From Bacteroides caecigallinarum (GTDB lineage: Bacteria; Bacteroidota; Bacteroidia; Bacteroidales; Bacteroidaceae): a stretch of 48,095 nt of DNA. The notes under the pieces are model-generated. The model was given only the letters and a program-made list of their open reading frames with translations. It was not told where the DNA came from and did not search any database. The stretch covers positions 1-48,095 of the forward strand of contig NZ_JADYTF010000012.1 of the NCBI RefSeq assembly GCF_021530995.1. Direction: 5' to 3'. The position numbers were made by a program, and so were the translations under genes. Position 1 is the first letter of the stretch, and every line of letters starts with the position of its first letter. Below, piece after piece: positions 19,352 to 27,676 of this stretch.

Positions 19352-19383
19352 TTGTTGTAATGTATTGTAATACTATATTTTTG
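19352..19383 (+). promoter_or_regulatory. Promoter of the outer-membrane protein gene
   Basis: TATTTTTG at 19376-19383 matches the -7 element. TTG at 19352-19354 lies 21 bp upstream. The predicted start of transcription is near 19390, about 100 nt before the coding region. Confidence 0.55.
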
Positions 19384-19398
19384 CATTCGAAAATAAGT

Positions 19399-19479
19399 AT
19401 GAAAAAAGCCTTTTCAGAAGCTTTTAAAAAACGTGCCAGTATTTTTTTTGAGTATTCTGTAAGCTTGCTCAGATGTTAA
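19399..19479 (+). CDS. Possible 26-residue leader peptide
   Basis: A short frame begins with ATG about 15 nt after the predicted promoter and encodes a lysine- and phenylalanine-rich 26-residue peptide. Its stop lies 5 nt before the AGGAGA that precedes the next gene. This arrangement could couple translation of the two. There is no homology evidence, and the frame may be chance. Confidence 0.25.
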   Translation: MKKAFSEAFKKRASIFFEYSVSLLRC

Positions 19480-19496
19480 TTTCAGGAGAATATTAA

Positions 19497-20222
19497 TTGA
19501 ATAAAATAAATTTGTTTATGAGGTTTATTAAAGCATCAGTTCTAAGATTTACTATTGTTATTTTTCTTTTGTGCGGTTTTGTTTCACTTTATTCACAGGA
19601 CATGAATGAGAAGCGATTATGGTTAGTAGAACTCAACGGTGCATTGACCAGTCAAAGTTCATGGGAGGTTGAACCTTCGGTTACTTTTCTGCCTATAGAC
19701 TATGTAGGCCTGGCGGCGGGCTTGGTGTTTATTTCTCCGTATCCGTCGAAATCTTTAGGTGGAGTTGCTGTAAACAAACAACTTAGGTGGAGTGAAACCA
19801 ATGACAATTCGGTAAGTTACTTTTTTGCTTTCCGTCCTGCTTTGCGTTTGAATTCCCCAAAACTATGGATAGGTAAAGACAATGACTATGCCCTATATCT
19901 TTCTGTTTCGCCCGGACTGACAATACCTCTTCCTTCCGACAGAAGATTCACCATTGATTACTTTCCAAACCAGCAGGGAGAATGGTCTGCAATAAAAAGA
20001 GAAGAGGTGACAAACAGTGGTGCAAGAAAGGTATATTACAATGTCCGTACAGCCGTATCATTGGAAATAGATGAAAGGTTAGTGTTCTCGGCAGGTTACA
20101 CTTTCTCTGATTTTGATATTTATGGCGGTAGCAGGAATATTACAGTCGAAGGAAGTAAGCTTTCATTACCTAAAGTCAGTATGATGCATTCGGTATTTGT
20201 TGGTATTGGTGTTCGTTTTTAA
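19497..20222 (+). CDS. Predicted outer-membrane protein of unknown function
   Basis: This is a protein of 241 residues from the TTG at 19497, or 234 from the ATG at 19518. AGGAGA at 19484-19489 is placed 7 nt before the TTG, which favours that start, although TTG is uncommon in Bacteroidetes. An N-terminal hydrophobic segment ends near LYSQD and looks like a signal peptide. The rest alternates polar and aromatic residues as in small beta-barrels, and the last residue of GIGVRF is phenylalanine, which is typical of outer-membrane insertion. The family was not recognised. It stands alone between the GLPGLI pair and the acn operon. Confidence 0.75.
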   Translation: MNKINLFMRFIKASVLRFTIVIFLLCGFVSLYSQDMNEKRLWLVELNGALTSQSSWEVEPSVTFLPIDYVGLAAGLVFISPYPSKSLGGVAVNKQLRWSETNDNSVSYFFAFRPALRLNSPKLWIGKDNDYALYLSVSPGLTIPLPSDRRFTIDYFPNQQGEWSAIKREEVTNSGARKVYYNVRTAVSLEIDERLVFSAGYTFSDFDIYGGSRNITVEGSKLSLPKVSMMHSVFVGIGVRF

Positions 20223-20284
20223 ATTGTATATTTATGTAACTATTTGTACTGTTATTCTGTAAAAATATATCTTTTATCAATTAA

Positions 20285-20340
20285 ATATTGCATATTGCTT
20301 GCATATTTCAATTTTTATACCGAATATTGCACAACTTTAA
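20285..20340. repeat. ATATTGC repeats upstream of acn
   Basis: ATATTGC occurs twice in tandem at 20285-20298 and again at 20334-20340, within the 268-bp gap before aconitase. TTGCATATT also repeats at 20288 and 20299. It could be a regulator site, but the region is AT-rich and chance is possible. No complete promoter was recognised in this gap. Confidence 0.4.
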
Positions 20341-20490
20341 TTAAAAACAGTGCTGTAGTGGATTTTTGATAGTCAAATTCTACTATTGATGATAATAGTA
20401 TAATGAAATGCTTATTTATCTGACAGACTGTATAAAGTTTTGAGCTTTAATTATAAAAGGTATTTACATAATAAATAGGATTTAGTTACT

Positions 20491-22746
20491 ATGATGTATG
20501 ATTTGGAAATGATGAAACAATTTTATGTTTCATATAACGGTAAAGTACAGGATACACGTAAAAAATTAGGTAGGGCATTGACTTTGGCAGAAAAGATTTT
20601 GTATAGCCATCTCTACGATGCGAATTCCATCAAGTGTTTTGAGAGGGGAGTGGACTATGTGAATTTCCGTCCTGACAGGGTAGCCATGCAGGATGCCACT
20701 GCACAAATGGCATTACTTCAGTTCATGAATGCGGGAAAGAGTGTTTCCGCAGTGCCTGCCACTGTACATTGTGATCATCTTATACAGGCATATAAAGGCG
20801 CTTCTGTTGATTTGCCTGTAGCACAGACAACCAACAAGGAAGTATATGATTTTCTGAAGAGTGTAGCATCGAAATATGGAATCGGTTTCTGGAAGCCGGG
20901 AGCAGGAATCATACATCAGGTCGTTTTGGAAAATTATGCATTCCCGGGAGGAATGATGGTAGGTACGGATTCGCATACACCGAATGCCGGCGGTCTTGGA
21001 ATGATTGCCATTGGTGTAGGGGGTGCCGATGCCGTTGACGTGATGACCGGTATGGAATGGGAATTGAAGATGCCGAGAATAATAGGTGTACACCTTAAAG
21101 GAAAACTGAACGGATGGGCAGCACCAAAGGATGTTATCTTAAAGCTGGCAGGAATACTGACTGTCAAGGGTGGTACAAATGCCATAATAGAGTACTTTGG
21201 GGAAGGTACTTCTTCAATTTCGGCCACGGGTAAAGCCACTATCTGTAATATGGGAGCTGAGGTAGGAGCGACTACATCTGTATTCCCGTTCGATGGTGAA
21301 ATAGTGGAATATCTCAGAGCTACTGGACGTGCGGAAGTTGCCGATATGGCATTAAAAGTTTCGGACGACCTGAAAGCGGATAATGAAGTTTTGTCATCAC
21401 CTGAAAAGTATTACGACAAGGTGATAGAGATTGACTTGTCGGCATTGGAACCGTATCTTAATGGTCCGTTTACACCGGATGCGGCGTGTCCGCTCTCTGA
21501 GTTCAAGGACAAGGTCATTGCAAACGGTTATCCTCAACGTATGGAAGTAGGACTTATCGGTTCATGTACAAACTCTTCATATCAGGATTTGGGAAGAGCT
21601 GCCTCATTGGTAAGACAGTTGAAAGACAAAGGTCTGAAGATGAAATCACCATTGCTGGTTAATCCCGGTTCGGAACTTGTGTACTGCACATCCAAACGTG
21701 ACGGAATGATTGCCGATTTTGAAGAAGCCGGTGCCGTAATAATGACAAATGCCTGCGGTCCTTGTATCGGTCAGTGGAAACGTGAGACAGATGATCCTAC
21801 AAGACCGAATTCCATTGTGACTTCGTTCAACAGAAACTTTGCGAAGCGTGCCGACGGCAATCCTAATACACACGCTTTCGTTGCATCGCCGGAGATTGCT
21901 ACAGCCTTTGCCATAGCAGGAGATTTGTGCTTTAATCCTATGACGGATGCTCTGATTAATGATAAGGGCGAGCAGGTGAAACTGGATGCCCCTACTGGTG
22001 ACAAGCTCCCTGTGAAAGGATTTACAGTTGATGATAATGGTTATGTAGCTCCTTCTGCTGACGGATGTAATATTGAAGTTATCATTGATCCGAAATCAGA
22101 ACGTCTGCAGAAGCTTCAGCCGTTTGCTCCATGGGATGGTAAGGATTTATTGGATATGCCTCTGCTTATCAAGACCAAAGGCAAGTGTACCACAGACCAT
22201 ATCTCAATGGCAGGTCCATGGCTTCGATTCCGCGGACATCTTGAAAATATCTCCAAGAATATGCTGATGGGAGCTGTGAACGCATTCAATGGTGAGACGA
22301 ATAAGGTTTGGAACTCAGCGGACGGCAGTTATGGCGAAGTGTCGGCTGTAGCCGGCGGATATAAGGCTAAGGGTATTTCATCAATCGTAGTGGCAGAAGA
22401 AAACTATGGTGAAGGTTCAAGCCGTGAACATGCTGCCATGGAACCTAGATTCCTCAACGTAAAGGTTATCCTTGCAAAGAGTTTCGCACGTATCCACGAA
22501 ACAAATCTGAAGAAACAAGGTATGCTTGCGCTGACTTTTGCCGATAAGGATGACTATGACAAAGTGCAGGAACATGACAGAATTTCAATCGTTGGGCTTG
22601 AATCATTCGCGCCTGGACGTAATCTAAAAGTGGTATTAACTCATGAAGACGGTACTCAGGATTCTTTCGAGGCTGTACATACATATAATGAAATGCAGAT
22701 TGAATGGTTCAAGGCTGGTTCGGCACTTAATACATTTAGAAAATAA
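20491..22746 (+). CDS. acnA: Aconitate hydratase, mitochondrial-like
   Basis: This 751-residue 4Fe-4S enzyme isomerises citrate to isocitrate. The cluster cysteines are visible in [10 protein letters not shown] (near residue 356) and in [11 protein letters not shown] (near 419-429). The swivel domain contains [17 protein letters not shown] near residue 650. The length matches the mitochondrial-type aconitases described from Bacteroides fragilis, where the gene is cotranscribed with icd and gltA. It leads the three-gene operon that makes 2-oxoglutarate for glutamate synthesis. Confidence 0.97.
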   Translation: MMYDLEMMKQFYVSYNGKVQDTRKKLGRALTLAEKILYSHLYDANSIKCFERGVDYVNFRPDRVAMQDATAQMALLQFMNAGKSVSAVPATVHCDHLIQAYKGASVDLPVAQTTNKEVYDFLKSVASKYGIGFWKPGAGIIHQVVLENYAFPGGMMVGTDSHTPNAGGLGMIAIGVGGADAVDVMTGMEWELKMPRIIGVHLKGKLNGWAAPKDVILKLAGILTVKGGTNAIIEYFGEGTSSISATGKATICNMGAEVGATTSVFPFDGEIVEYLRATGRAEVADMALKVSDDLKADNEVLSSPEKYYDKVIEIDLSALEPYLNGPFTPDAACPLSEFKDKVIANGYPQRMEVGLIGSCTNSSYQDLGRAASLVRQLKDKGLKMKSPLLVNPGSELVYCTSKRDGMIADFEEAGAVIMTNACGPCIGQWKRETDDPTRPNSIVTSFNRNFAKRADGNPNTHAFVASPEIATAFAIAGDLCFNPMTDALINDKGEQVKLDAPTGDKLPVKGFTVDDNGYVAPSADGCNIEVIIDPKSERLQKLQPFAPWDGKDLLDMPLLIKTKGKCTTDHISMAGPWLRFRGHLENISKNMLMGAVNAFNGETNKVWNSADGSYGEVSAVAGGYKAKGISSIVVAEENYGEGSSREHAAMEPRFLNVKVILAKSFARIHETNLKKQGMLALTFADKDDYDKVQEHDRISIVGLESFAPGRNLKVVLTHEDGTQDSFEAVHTYNEMQIEWFKAGSALNTFRK

Positions 22747-22782
22747 CAATCAATATACAACTAATATAGGAGAAACTAGACA

Positions 22783-24042
22783 ATGAGTAAAGTTCGTATG
22801 GAAGAAGGTAAACTTGTTGTACCTTCAAATGTTACTATACCTTTTATTGAGGGAGATGGTGTTGGAGCTGAGATAACTCCGGCTTGTCAGAAAATTGTAA
22901 ATGAAGCAGTAAAATTAGCTTACAAAGGTGAACGCTCAATAGAATGGATGGAAGTGCTGGCCGGTGAAAAGGCCTACAAACAGGTAGGAGAGTGGCTTCC
23001 GGAATCAACTATGGATGTGTTCAGAGAATATCTTATAGGAATCAAAGGTCCGCTTACAACGCCTGTAGGAGGCGGAATACGTTCACTCAACGTGGCATTG
23101 CGCCAGACATTGGACTTGTATGTTTGTCTGCGTCCTGTAAGATGGTTTAAGGGTGTAGTATCTCCTTTGAAAGAGCCTCAGAAAGTTGACATGTGTATTT
23201 TCAGAGAGAATACAGAAGATATATATGCCGGAATAGAATGGGAGCAGGGTACTCCTGAAGCAAAGAAATTCTATGATTTCCTTTATAATGAGATGAAAGT
23301 TACCAAGGTGAGATTCCCTGAAACTTCTTCTTTTGGAGTAAAGCCTGTCTCTGTAGAAGGTACAAAACGTCTTGTTCGTTCTGCCATACAATATGCCTTG
23401 GATCATAAGCTTCCGTCGGTAACACTTGTTCATAAGGGAAACATCATGAAGTTTACCGAAGGTGGTTTCAAAAAATGGGGATATGAAGTGGCTGAAACTG
23501 AGTTTGCAGAACAGACATTCACCATGAACTATTATCAGCAGTTGAAGAAAGATTTGGGCGAAGAATCTGCAAAGGCTGCCATGGCTGAGGCTATCAACAA
23601 GGGAAAAGTGATAATAAAAGACTGTATCGCCGACGCTTTCCTTCAGAATACATTGCTGAAACCGGAAGACTATTCTGTTATCGCAACTCTGAATCTTAAC
23701 GGTGACTATGTTTCCGATCAGCTGGCTGCCATGGTAGGTGGTATTGGCATTGCTCCGGGAGCAAACATAAACTACAATAGCGGTCATGCCATTTTCGAGG
23801 CTACCCACGGAACAGCTCCTGATATTGCGGGTAAGAATATGGTCAATCCATGTTCTCTTCTTCTGTCATCAGTAATGATGCTTGAGTATTTGGGATGGCA
23901 GGAAGCAGCCGACCTTATAACATCTGCACTTGAACAGGTTTTTGAAAATTCTGAGGCAACTATTGATTTGGCTAGATTTATGCCGGGTGGTAAAGTCTTG
24001 AGTACAGAAGAGTTTACTGAAAGAATAATACAAAGTCTATAA
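22783..24042 (+). CDS. icd: Isocitrate dehydrogenase, cofactor choice possibly NAD
   Basis: This 419-residue homodimeric type I enzyme oxidises isocitrate to 2-oxoglutarate and CO2. The substrate loop [13 protein letters not shown] and the [11 protein letters not shown] stretch are present. At the cofactor site the motif reads [10 protein letters not shown] (D347, I348), where the NADP enzyme of E. coli has lysine and tyrosine at these two positions. Asp-Ile is the pair associated with NAD-dependent relatives. The residue matching E. coli Tyr391 is isoleucine, while the matching Arg395 is kept, so the prediction is mixed. It lies 36 nt after acn and 21 nt before gltA. Confidence 0.95.
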   Translation: MSKVRMEEGKLVVPSNVTIPFIEGDGVGAEITPACQKIVNEAVKLAYKGERSIEWMEVLAGEKAYKQVGEWLPESTMDVFREYLIGIKGPLTTPVGGGIRSLNVALRQTLDLYVCLRPVRWFKGVVSPLKEPQKVDMCIFRENTEDIYAGIEWEQGTPEAKKFYDFLYNEMKVTKVRFPETSSFGVKPVSVEGTKRLVRSAIQYALDHKLPSVTLVHKGNIMKFTEGGFKKWGYEVAETEFAEQTFTMNYYQQLKKDLGEESAKAAMAEAINKGKVIIKDCIADAFLQNTLLKPEDYSVIATLNLNGDYVSDQLAAMVGGIGIAPGANINYNSGHAIFEATHGTAPDIAGKNMVNPCSLLLSSVMMLEYLGWQEAADLITSALEQVFENSEATIDLARFMPGGKVLSTEEFTERIIQSL

Positions 24043-24063
24043 TTCAACTATAACGAACTGAAC

Positions 24064-25404
24064 ATGAAAAAAGAATATATAGTTTACAAACTTTCCGAAT
24101 GCGCAAAGCAGGCTTGCAGAATAGACAACAGTCTGTTTACAAGCTTTAATGTTAAGCGCGGACTTCGTAATGAAGACGGAACAGGTGTGCTTGTAGGACT
24201 AACCAAGATAGGAAACGTAGTGGGATATGAGAAAACGGAAGAAGGCCTGAAACCTATTCCGGGTAAACTCTTCTATAGGGGATATGATTTGGATGATATT
24301 GTTCATGCTCTTTTGAAAGAGAAACGTTTCGGCTTCGAGGAGGTTGCCTATTTGCTTTTGTCAGGTGAACTTCCTGACAAGGAGCAGCTGGCTTCTTTCA
24401 AGGAACTGATAAACGACAATATGCCTCTTGACAAGAAGACTACAATGAATATCATCGACCTGGAAGGTCATAACATAATGAATATCCTGGCCCGTAGCGT
24501 TCTGGAAATGTACACATTCGATCCTAATCCGGATGACATCTCTCGCGACAATCTCATGCGTCAGTCTATCGAACTTATCTCAAAGTTCCCAACAGTAATA
24601 GCATACGCATATAGCATCTATCGCCACAGTACACACGGACGTTCATTGCATATCCGCTATCCGGATGAGAAACTCTCGTTGGCTGAGAATTTTCTTTACA
24701 TGATAAAGAAAGATTACACACCTCTTGAGGCACGTATGCTTGACCTTCTGCTGGTTCTCCAGGCTGAGCACGGTGGTGGTAACAACTCTACATTCACTGT
24801 CAGGGTTACAAGTTCTACACGCACAGATACATATTCAAGTATCGCAGCGGGAATCGGTTCGCTAAAAGGTTCATTGCATGGTGGAGCAAACATTCAGGTA
24901 GTAAAAATGTTCCATCACCTGAAAGAAGCCATTTCAGACTGGACTAATGTAGATGAAATAGACACATACCTTATTCGTATGCTTAATAAAGAGGCATACG
25001 ACAAGACCGGATTGATATATGGTATCGGACATGCCGTATATACCATTTCCGATCCGCGCGCAGTACTTCTGAAGGAATTGGCAGGTGAACTGGTAGCCGA
25101 GAAAGGCTGTGAAAAAGAATTTGCCTTCCTTGAATTGATAGAGAAACGTGCCATAGCTTGTTTCAAGAAAGTCAAGGGAGACAAGAAGAAAGTATGCTCA
25201 AATGTTGACTTCTATTCAGGATTCATATACGAGATGATGGGCTTGCCTCATGAGATATACACTCCTCTGTTTGCTATGGCGAGAATTGTCGGTTGGACAG
25301 CTCACCGTATTGAGGAATTGCATTTCGACGGCCGTCGTATTATCCGTCCTGCATACAAGAATGTACTTAATGAGGTACCTTACAAACCAATATCAGAAAG
25401 ATAA
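24064..25404 (+). CDS. gltA: Citrate synthase
   Basis: This 446-residue enzyme condenses oxaloacetate and acetyl-CoA to citrate. Catalytic-site stretches are seen in AEHGGGNNSTFTVR, GSLKGSLHGGAN and GIGHAVYTISDPRA (the last near residues 319-332). The N-terminal region with FYRGYDLDD is typical. It is the last gene of the acn-icd-gltA operon and is followed by a strong terminator. The gene order is the reverse of the pathway order. Confidence 0.97.
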   Translation: MKKEYIVYKLSECAKQACRIDNSLFTSFNVKRGLRNEDGTGVLVGLTKIGNVVGYEKTEEGLKPIPGKLFYRGYDLDDIVHALLKEKRFGFEEVAYLLLSGELPDKEQLASFKELINDNMPLDKKTTMNIIDLEGHNIMNILARSVLEMYTFDPNPDDISRDNLMRQSIELISKFPTVIAYAYSIYRHSTHGRSLHIRYPDEKLSLAENFLYMIKKDYTPLEARMLDLLLVLQAEHGGGNNSTFTVRVTSSTRTDTYSSIAAGIGSLKGSLHGGANIQVVKMFHHLKEAISDWTNVDEIDTYLIRMLNKEAYDKTGLIYGIGHAVYTISDPRAVLLKELAGELVAEKGCEKEFAFLELIEKRAIACFKKVKGDKKKVCSNVDFYSGFIYEMMGLPHEIYTPLFAMARIVGWTAHRIEELHFDGRRIIRPAYKNVLNEVPYKPISER

Positions 25405-25433
25405 TAGTTAATAATGAAATAATTGATTGGTGA

Positions 25434-25472
25434 AAACAGCCGGCTGGTTCGTTCTGAACCGGTCGGCTGTTT
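25434..25472. terminator. Terminator between gltA and the response regulator gene
   Basis: An approximately 17-bp inverted repeat pairs AAACAGCCG at 25434-25442 with CGGCTGTTT at 25464-25472. An inner GGTTC/GAACC extends the stem. It lies between convergent genes and probably serves both. Confidence 0.88.
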
Positions 25473-25474
25473 GG

Positions 25475-26185
25475 TTATTGTTGAACTTTAAGGCATATCC
25501 CCACACCCTTCAGTACATTCAGTGATACATTTGTATCTTTAGATAGATATTTTCTGAGTTTTGTTATGAAAACATCAAGGCTTCTGGATGAATAGAAATC
25601 AGAATTACCCCAGATTTCATTAAGGATGTTTTCCCTGCTTACAACTTTTCCTTTTTCGCGGCAAAGCATTTCAAGTATTTTGCTTTCCTTAGCTGTCAGG
25701 TTGTGTTGTTCATTTTCGAATATTAGCATGTGCTGTGTCGGGTCGAAACTGTATTTGCCTATTGTAAATATAGTATCTTCATCATTGCCGACTGGACTTT
25801 CTGCTTGAGTGTTATGCCTCATTCTTAATACTGCCTGAATGTGTGCGTCAAGCTCCTCAGGAAGGAAAGGTTTCTTTATATAGAAGTCTGCTCCGGCCTG
25901 ATATCCGTTTATCACGTCACGGGCCGTAGTAAGACCTGTAATAAAGATTATGGCCAATGACGGATGATTCTTTCTGATGTGCTGTACCATAGTCACTCCG
26001 TCCATTACAGGCATTTCCACGTCAGAAACTATTACATCGAAGTTTTCCTTTGTAAGCATATCCAATCCGTCTTTACCGTTGGCGACGGATAATACCTCAT
26101 AACCTCCAATCATCTGTTCCAGACTGCTTTTTAGTATGAAACTCAGATTTTTGTCATCTTCCACCAGTAATACTCTTGTCATCAT
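25475..26185 (-). CDS. OmpR-family response regulator, RprY-like
   Basis: This is a 236-residue regulator. The receiver domain (about 5-120) has the acidic pair ED-D at 9-11, the phosphorylation site D55 in VSDVEMP, and the conserved lysine in YIKKPF near 107. A C-terminal winged-helix DNA-binding domain follows (about 140-232). It resembles RprY of Bacteroides fragilis. It starts 3 nt after the kinase stop, so the two form an operon. The likely target is the divergent TonB-receptor-like gene, by position only. A second ATG one codon in is equally possible. Confidence 0.93.
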   Translation of the reverse strand: MMTRVLLVEDDKNLSFILKSSLEQMIGGYEVLSVANGKDGLDMLTKENFDVIVSDVEMPVMDGVTMVQHIRKNHPSLAIIFITGLTTARDVINGYQAGADFYIKKPFLPEELDAHIQAVLRMRHNTQAESPVGNDEDTIFTIGKYSFDPTQHMLIFENEQHNLTAKESKILEMLCREKGKVVSRENILNEIWGNSDFYSSRSLDVFITKLRKYLSKDTNVSLNVLKGVGICLKVQQ

Positions 26186-26188
26186 TCA

Positions 26189-27526
26189 TCAGTTTTTTAT
26201 AGGTAAGGTCAATATGAATTCACTGTATTCTCCTTCTATGCTGTTTAACGAAACGCTTCCGTTCATAGCTGTTATGACTTTATAGACGTAGTTCAGTCCA
26301 AGTCCGAAACCTGATACTTTATTGTCTTTTCTATATTCCAGTCCGCCACGTTGGAACTTCTCAAATATTCGTTTCTGTTCTTTTAGTGGAATACCCCATC
26401 CATTATCCCGGACTTTTATAAGGATTGAACTTCCATTTTCTTCTGCTGTCAGTCTCACAGTCACTTTTTCGTCAGAGTATTTCAGGGAATTGTCTATCAG
26501 ATTGCTTATAGCTTCTTTCAGATATTCCTTGTCTGCCATCAGGTGTGATTTGATACTGACATCTTTTATGAAAGAAACATTCTTGTCCGATTTCAGACTG
26601 AATTTCTGTATCAGTTCATCAAACATTGAGTTCAAATCTATTTCCTCGTTATTGAGTTTGAGTCTTGACTGCTCTATCTTGGCTATTGTAAGTATCTTTT
26701 CTGCAAGATTCAGAAGATGCATACTCTCTTCTTTCAGTATGGAGAAATATTGCTTTTTCAGTGCCGGATTACTGTCCATCATACCACTTTCAAGTACATG
26801 GCCGGCCATCGTGATAGTGTTTATCGGCGTTTTCATATCGTGAATCATGGCATATGTGAAGTCCTGTCTCAGCATGGCTATCTTGTTCTGTTTTATGATG
26901 ATTTTTATCTGATAGATTATGCATCCGGCTACAAAACAGATAAGCAAAGCTGTAGCAATGAGCAGTACGCTCATTTCGCGGATTGCTATCCAGTAAGGAT
27001 TTACGATAACTGCCTGCACGCATTCTGTCTTGTCCTTGTTAAGTGCCACGACTGAAGTCTTTACAGTCCTCATGGCATTTATTCCGGAAATCTTCTTTTC
27101 ACCGTCAATAGGAATGCCTGTGGAATCTACTTTCAGACAGTATAGCTCGGCATTATATCCTTCTTCTTTCATATCAGCCTTGAAGATGGAGTCCAATAAT
27201 TGGAGGGATACGTGCGACTGGTATAACGAATCGGCATAATTGTTCAGAAAGGATATCAGATGTTCTTTCAGAGTCTTGTCGCTGATGGTCTCGTCATAGT
27301 CCATGTCGGTTGACAGGTTTAAGGTCTTGTCCTCACCGTATGATTCTGTTATGATATTGAGCCTTTCCAGCACTTCGTTCAATACGGATTTAGGAAATAT
27401 ACGGTTTCCGGATTCGGTCAATTGCTGTTCTATAAGCTGATATGTTTTCATCAGCCAGACACTCTGGATAATCACAATTACCAGCAATCCGAGAAATGTT
27501 ATTATTTTGATATACTTTCCGTTCAT
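26189..27526 (-). CDS. Sensor histidine kinase, RprX-like
   Basis: This is a 445-residue inner-membrane kinase with membrane segments at about residues 6-24 and 190-212 and a periplasmic sensor region between them. The H-box MIHDMKTPIN holds the phospho-accepting H229. The ATPase domain shows the N-box NLIDNSLKYS and the glycine boxes DNGWGIP and GFGLGLNYV. The ATG at 27526 was chosen because it puts the first membrane segment near the N-terminus; a longer frame to 27610 runs through the promoter. The signal sensed is unknown. Confidence 0.93.
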   Translation of the reverse strand: MNGKYIKIITFLGLLVIVIIQSVWLMKTYQLIEQQLTESGNRIFPKSVLNEVLERLNIITESYGEDKTLNLSTDMDYDETISDKTLKEHLISFLNNYADSLYQSHVSLQLLDSIFKADMKEEGYNAELYCLKVDSTGIPIDGEKKISGINAMRTVKTSVVALNKDKTECVQAVIVNPYWIAIREMSVLLIATALLICFVAGCIIYQIKIIIKQNKIAMLRQDFTYAMIHDMKTPINTITMAGHVLESGMMDSNPALKKQYFSILKEESMHLLNLAEKILTIAKIEQSRLKLNNEEIDLNSMFDELIQKFSLKSDKNVSFIKDVSIKSHLMADKEYLKEAISNLIDNSLKYSDEKVTVRLTAEENGSSILIKVRDNGWGIPLKEQKRIFEKFQRGGLEYRKDNKVSGFGLGLNYVYKVITAMNGSVSLNSIEGEYSEFILTLPIKN

Positions 27527-27545
27527 ATATTGATATTTTGAAGCA

Positions 27546-27553
27546 CAAAGATA
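27546..27553 (-). promoter_or_regulatory. -7 promoter element of the kinase-regulator operon
   Basis: The minus strand reads TATCTTTG, a full match to TAnnTTTG, 20 nt before the kinase ATG. The -33 element is not clear. Confidence 0.45.
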
Positions 27554-27676
27554 TAACAATAAATTAACATTACTGAATATGATAACGATAATATAACAAA
27601 AGCATAACAACCGTATAACGTATTATGACGAGCGTTTAGGCTTACTTTGCATCACGAAAACAAATAACTATGCTTT

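Noticed and set aside
27527-27610. Longer start of the histidine kinase
   Set aside because: It would put the -7 promoter match inside the gene and add an extra hydrophobic stretch not usual in this family.
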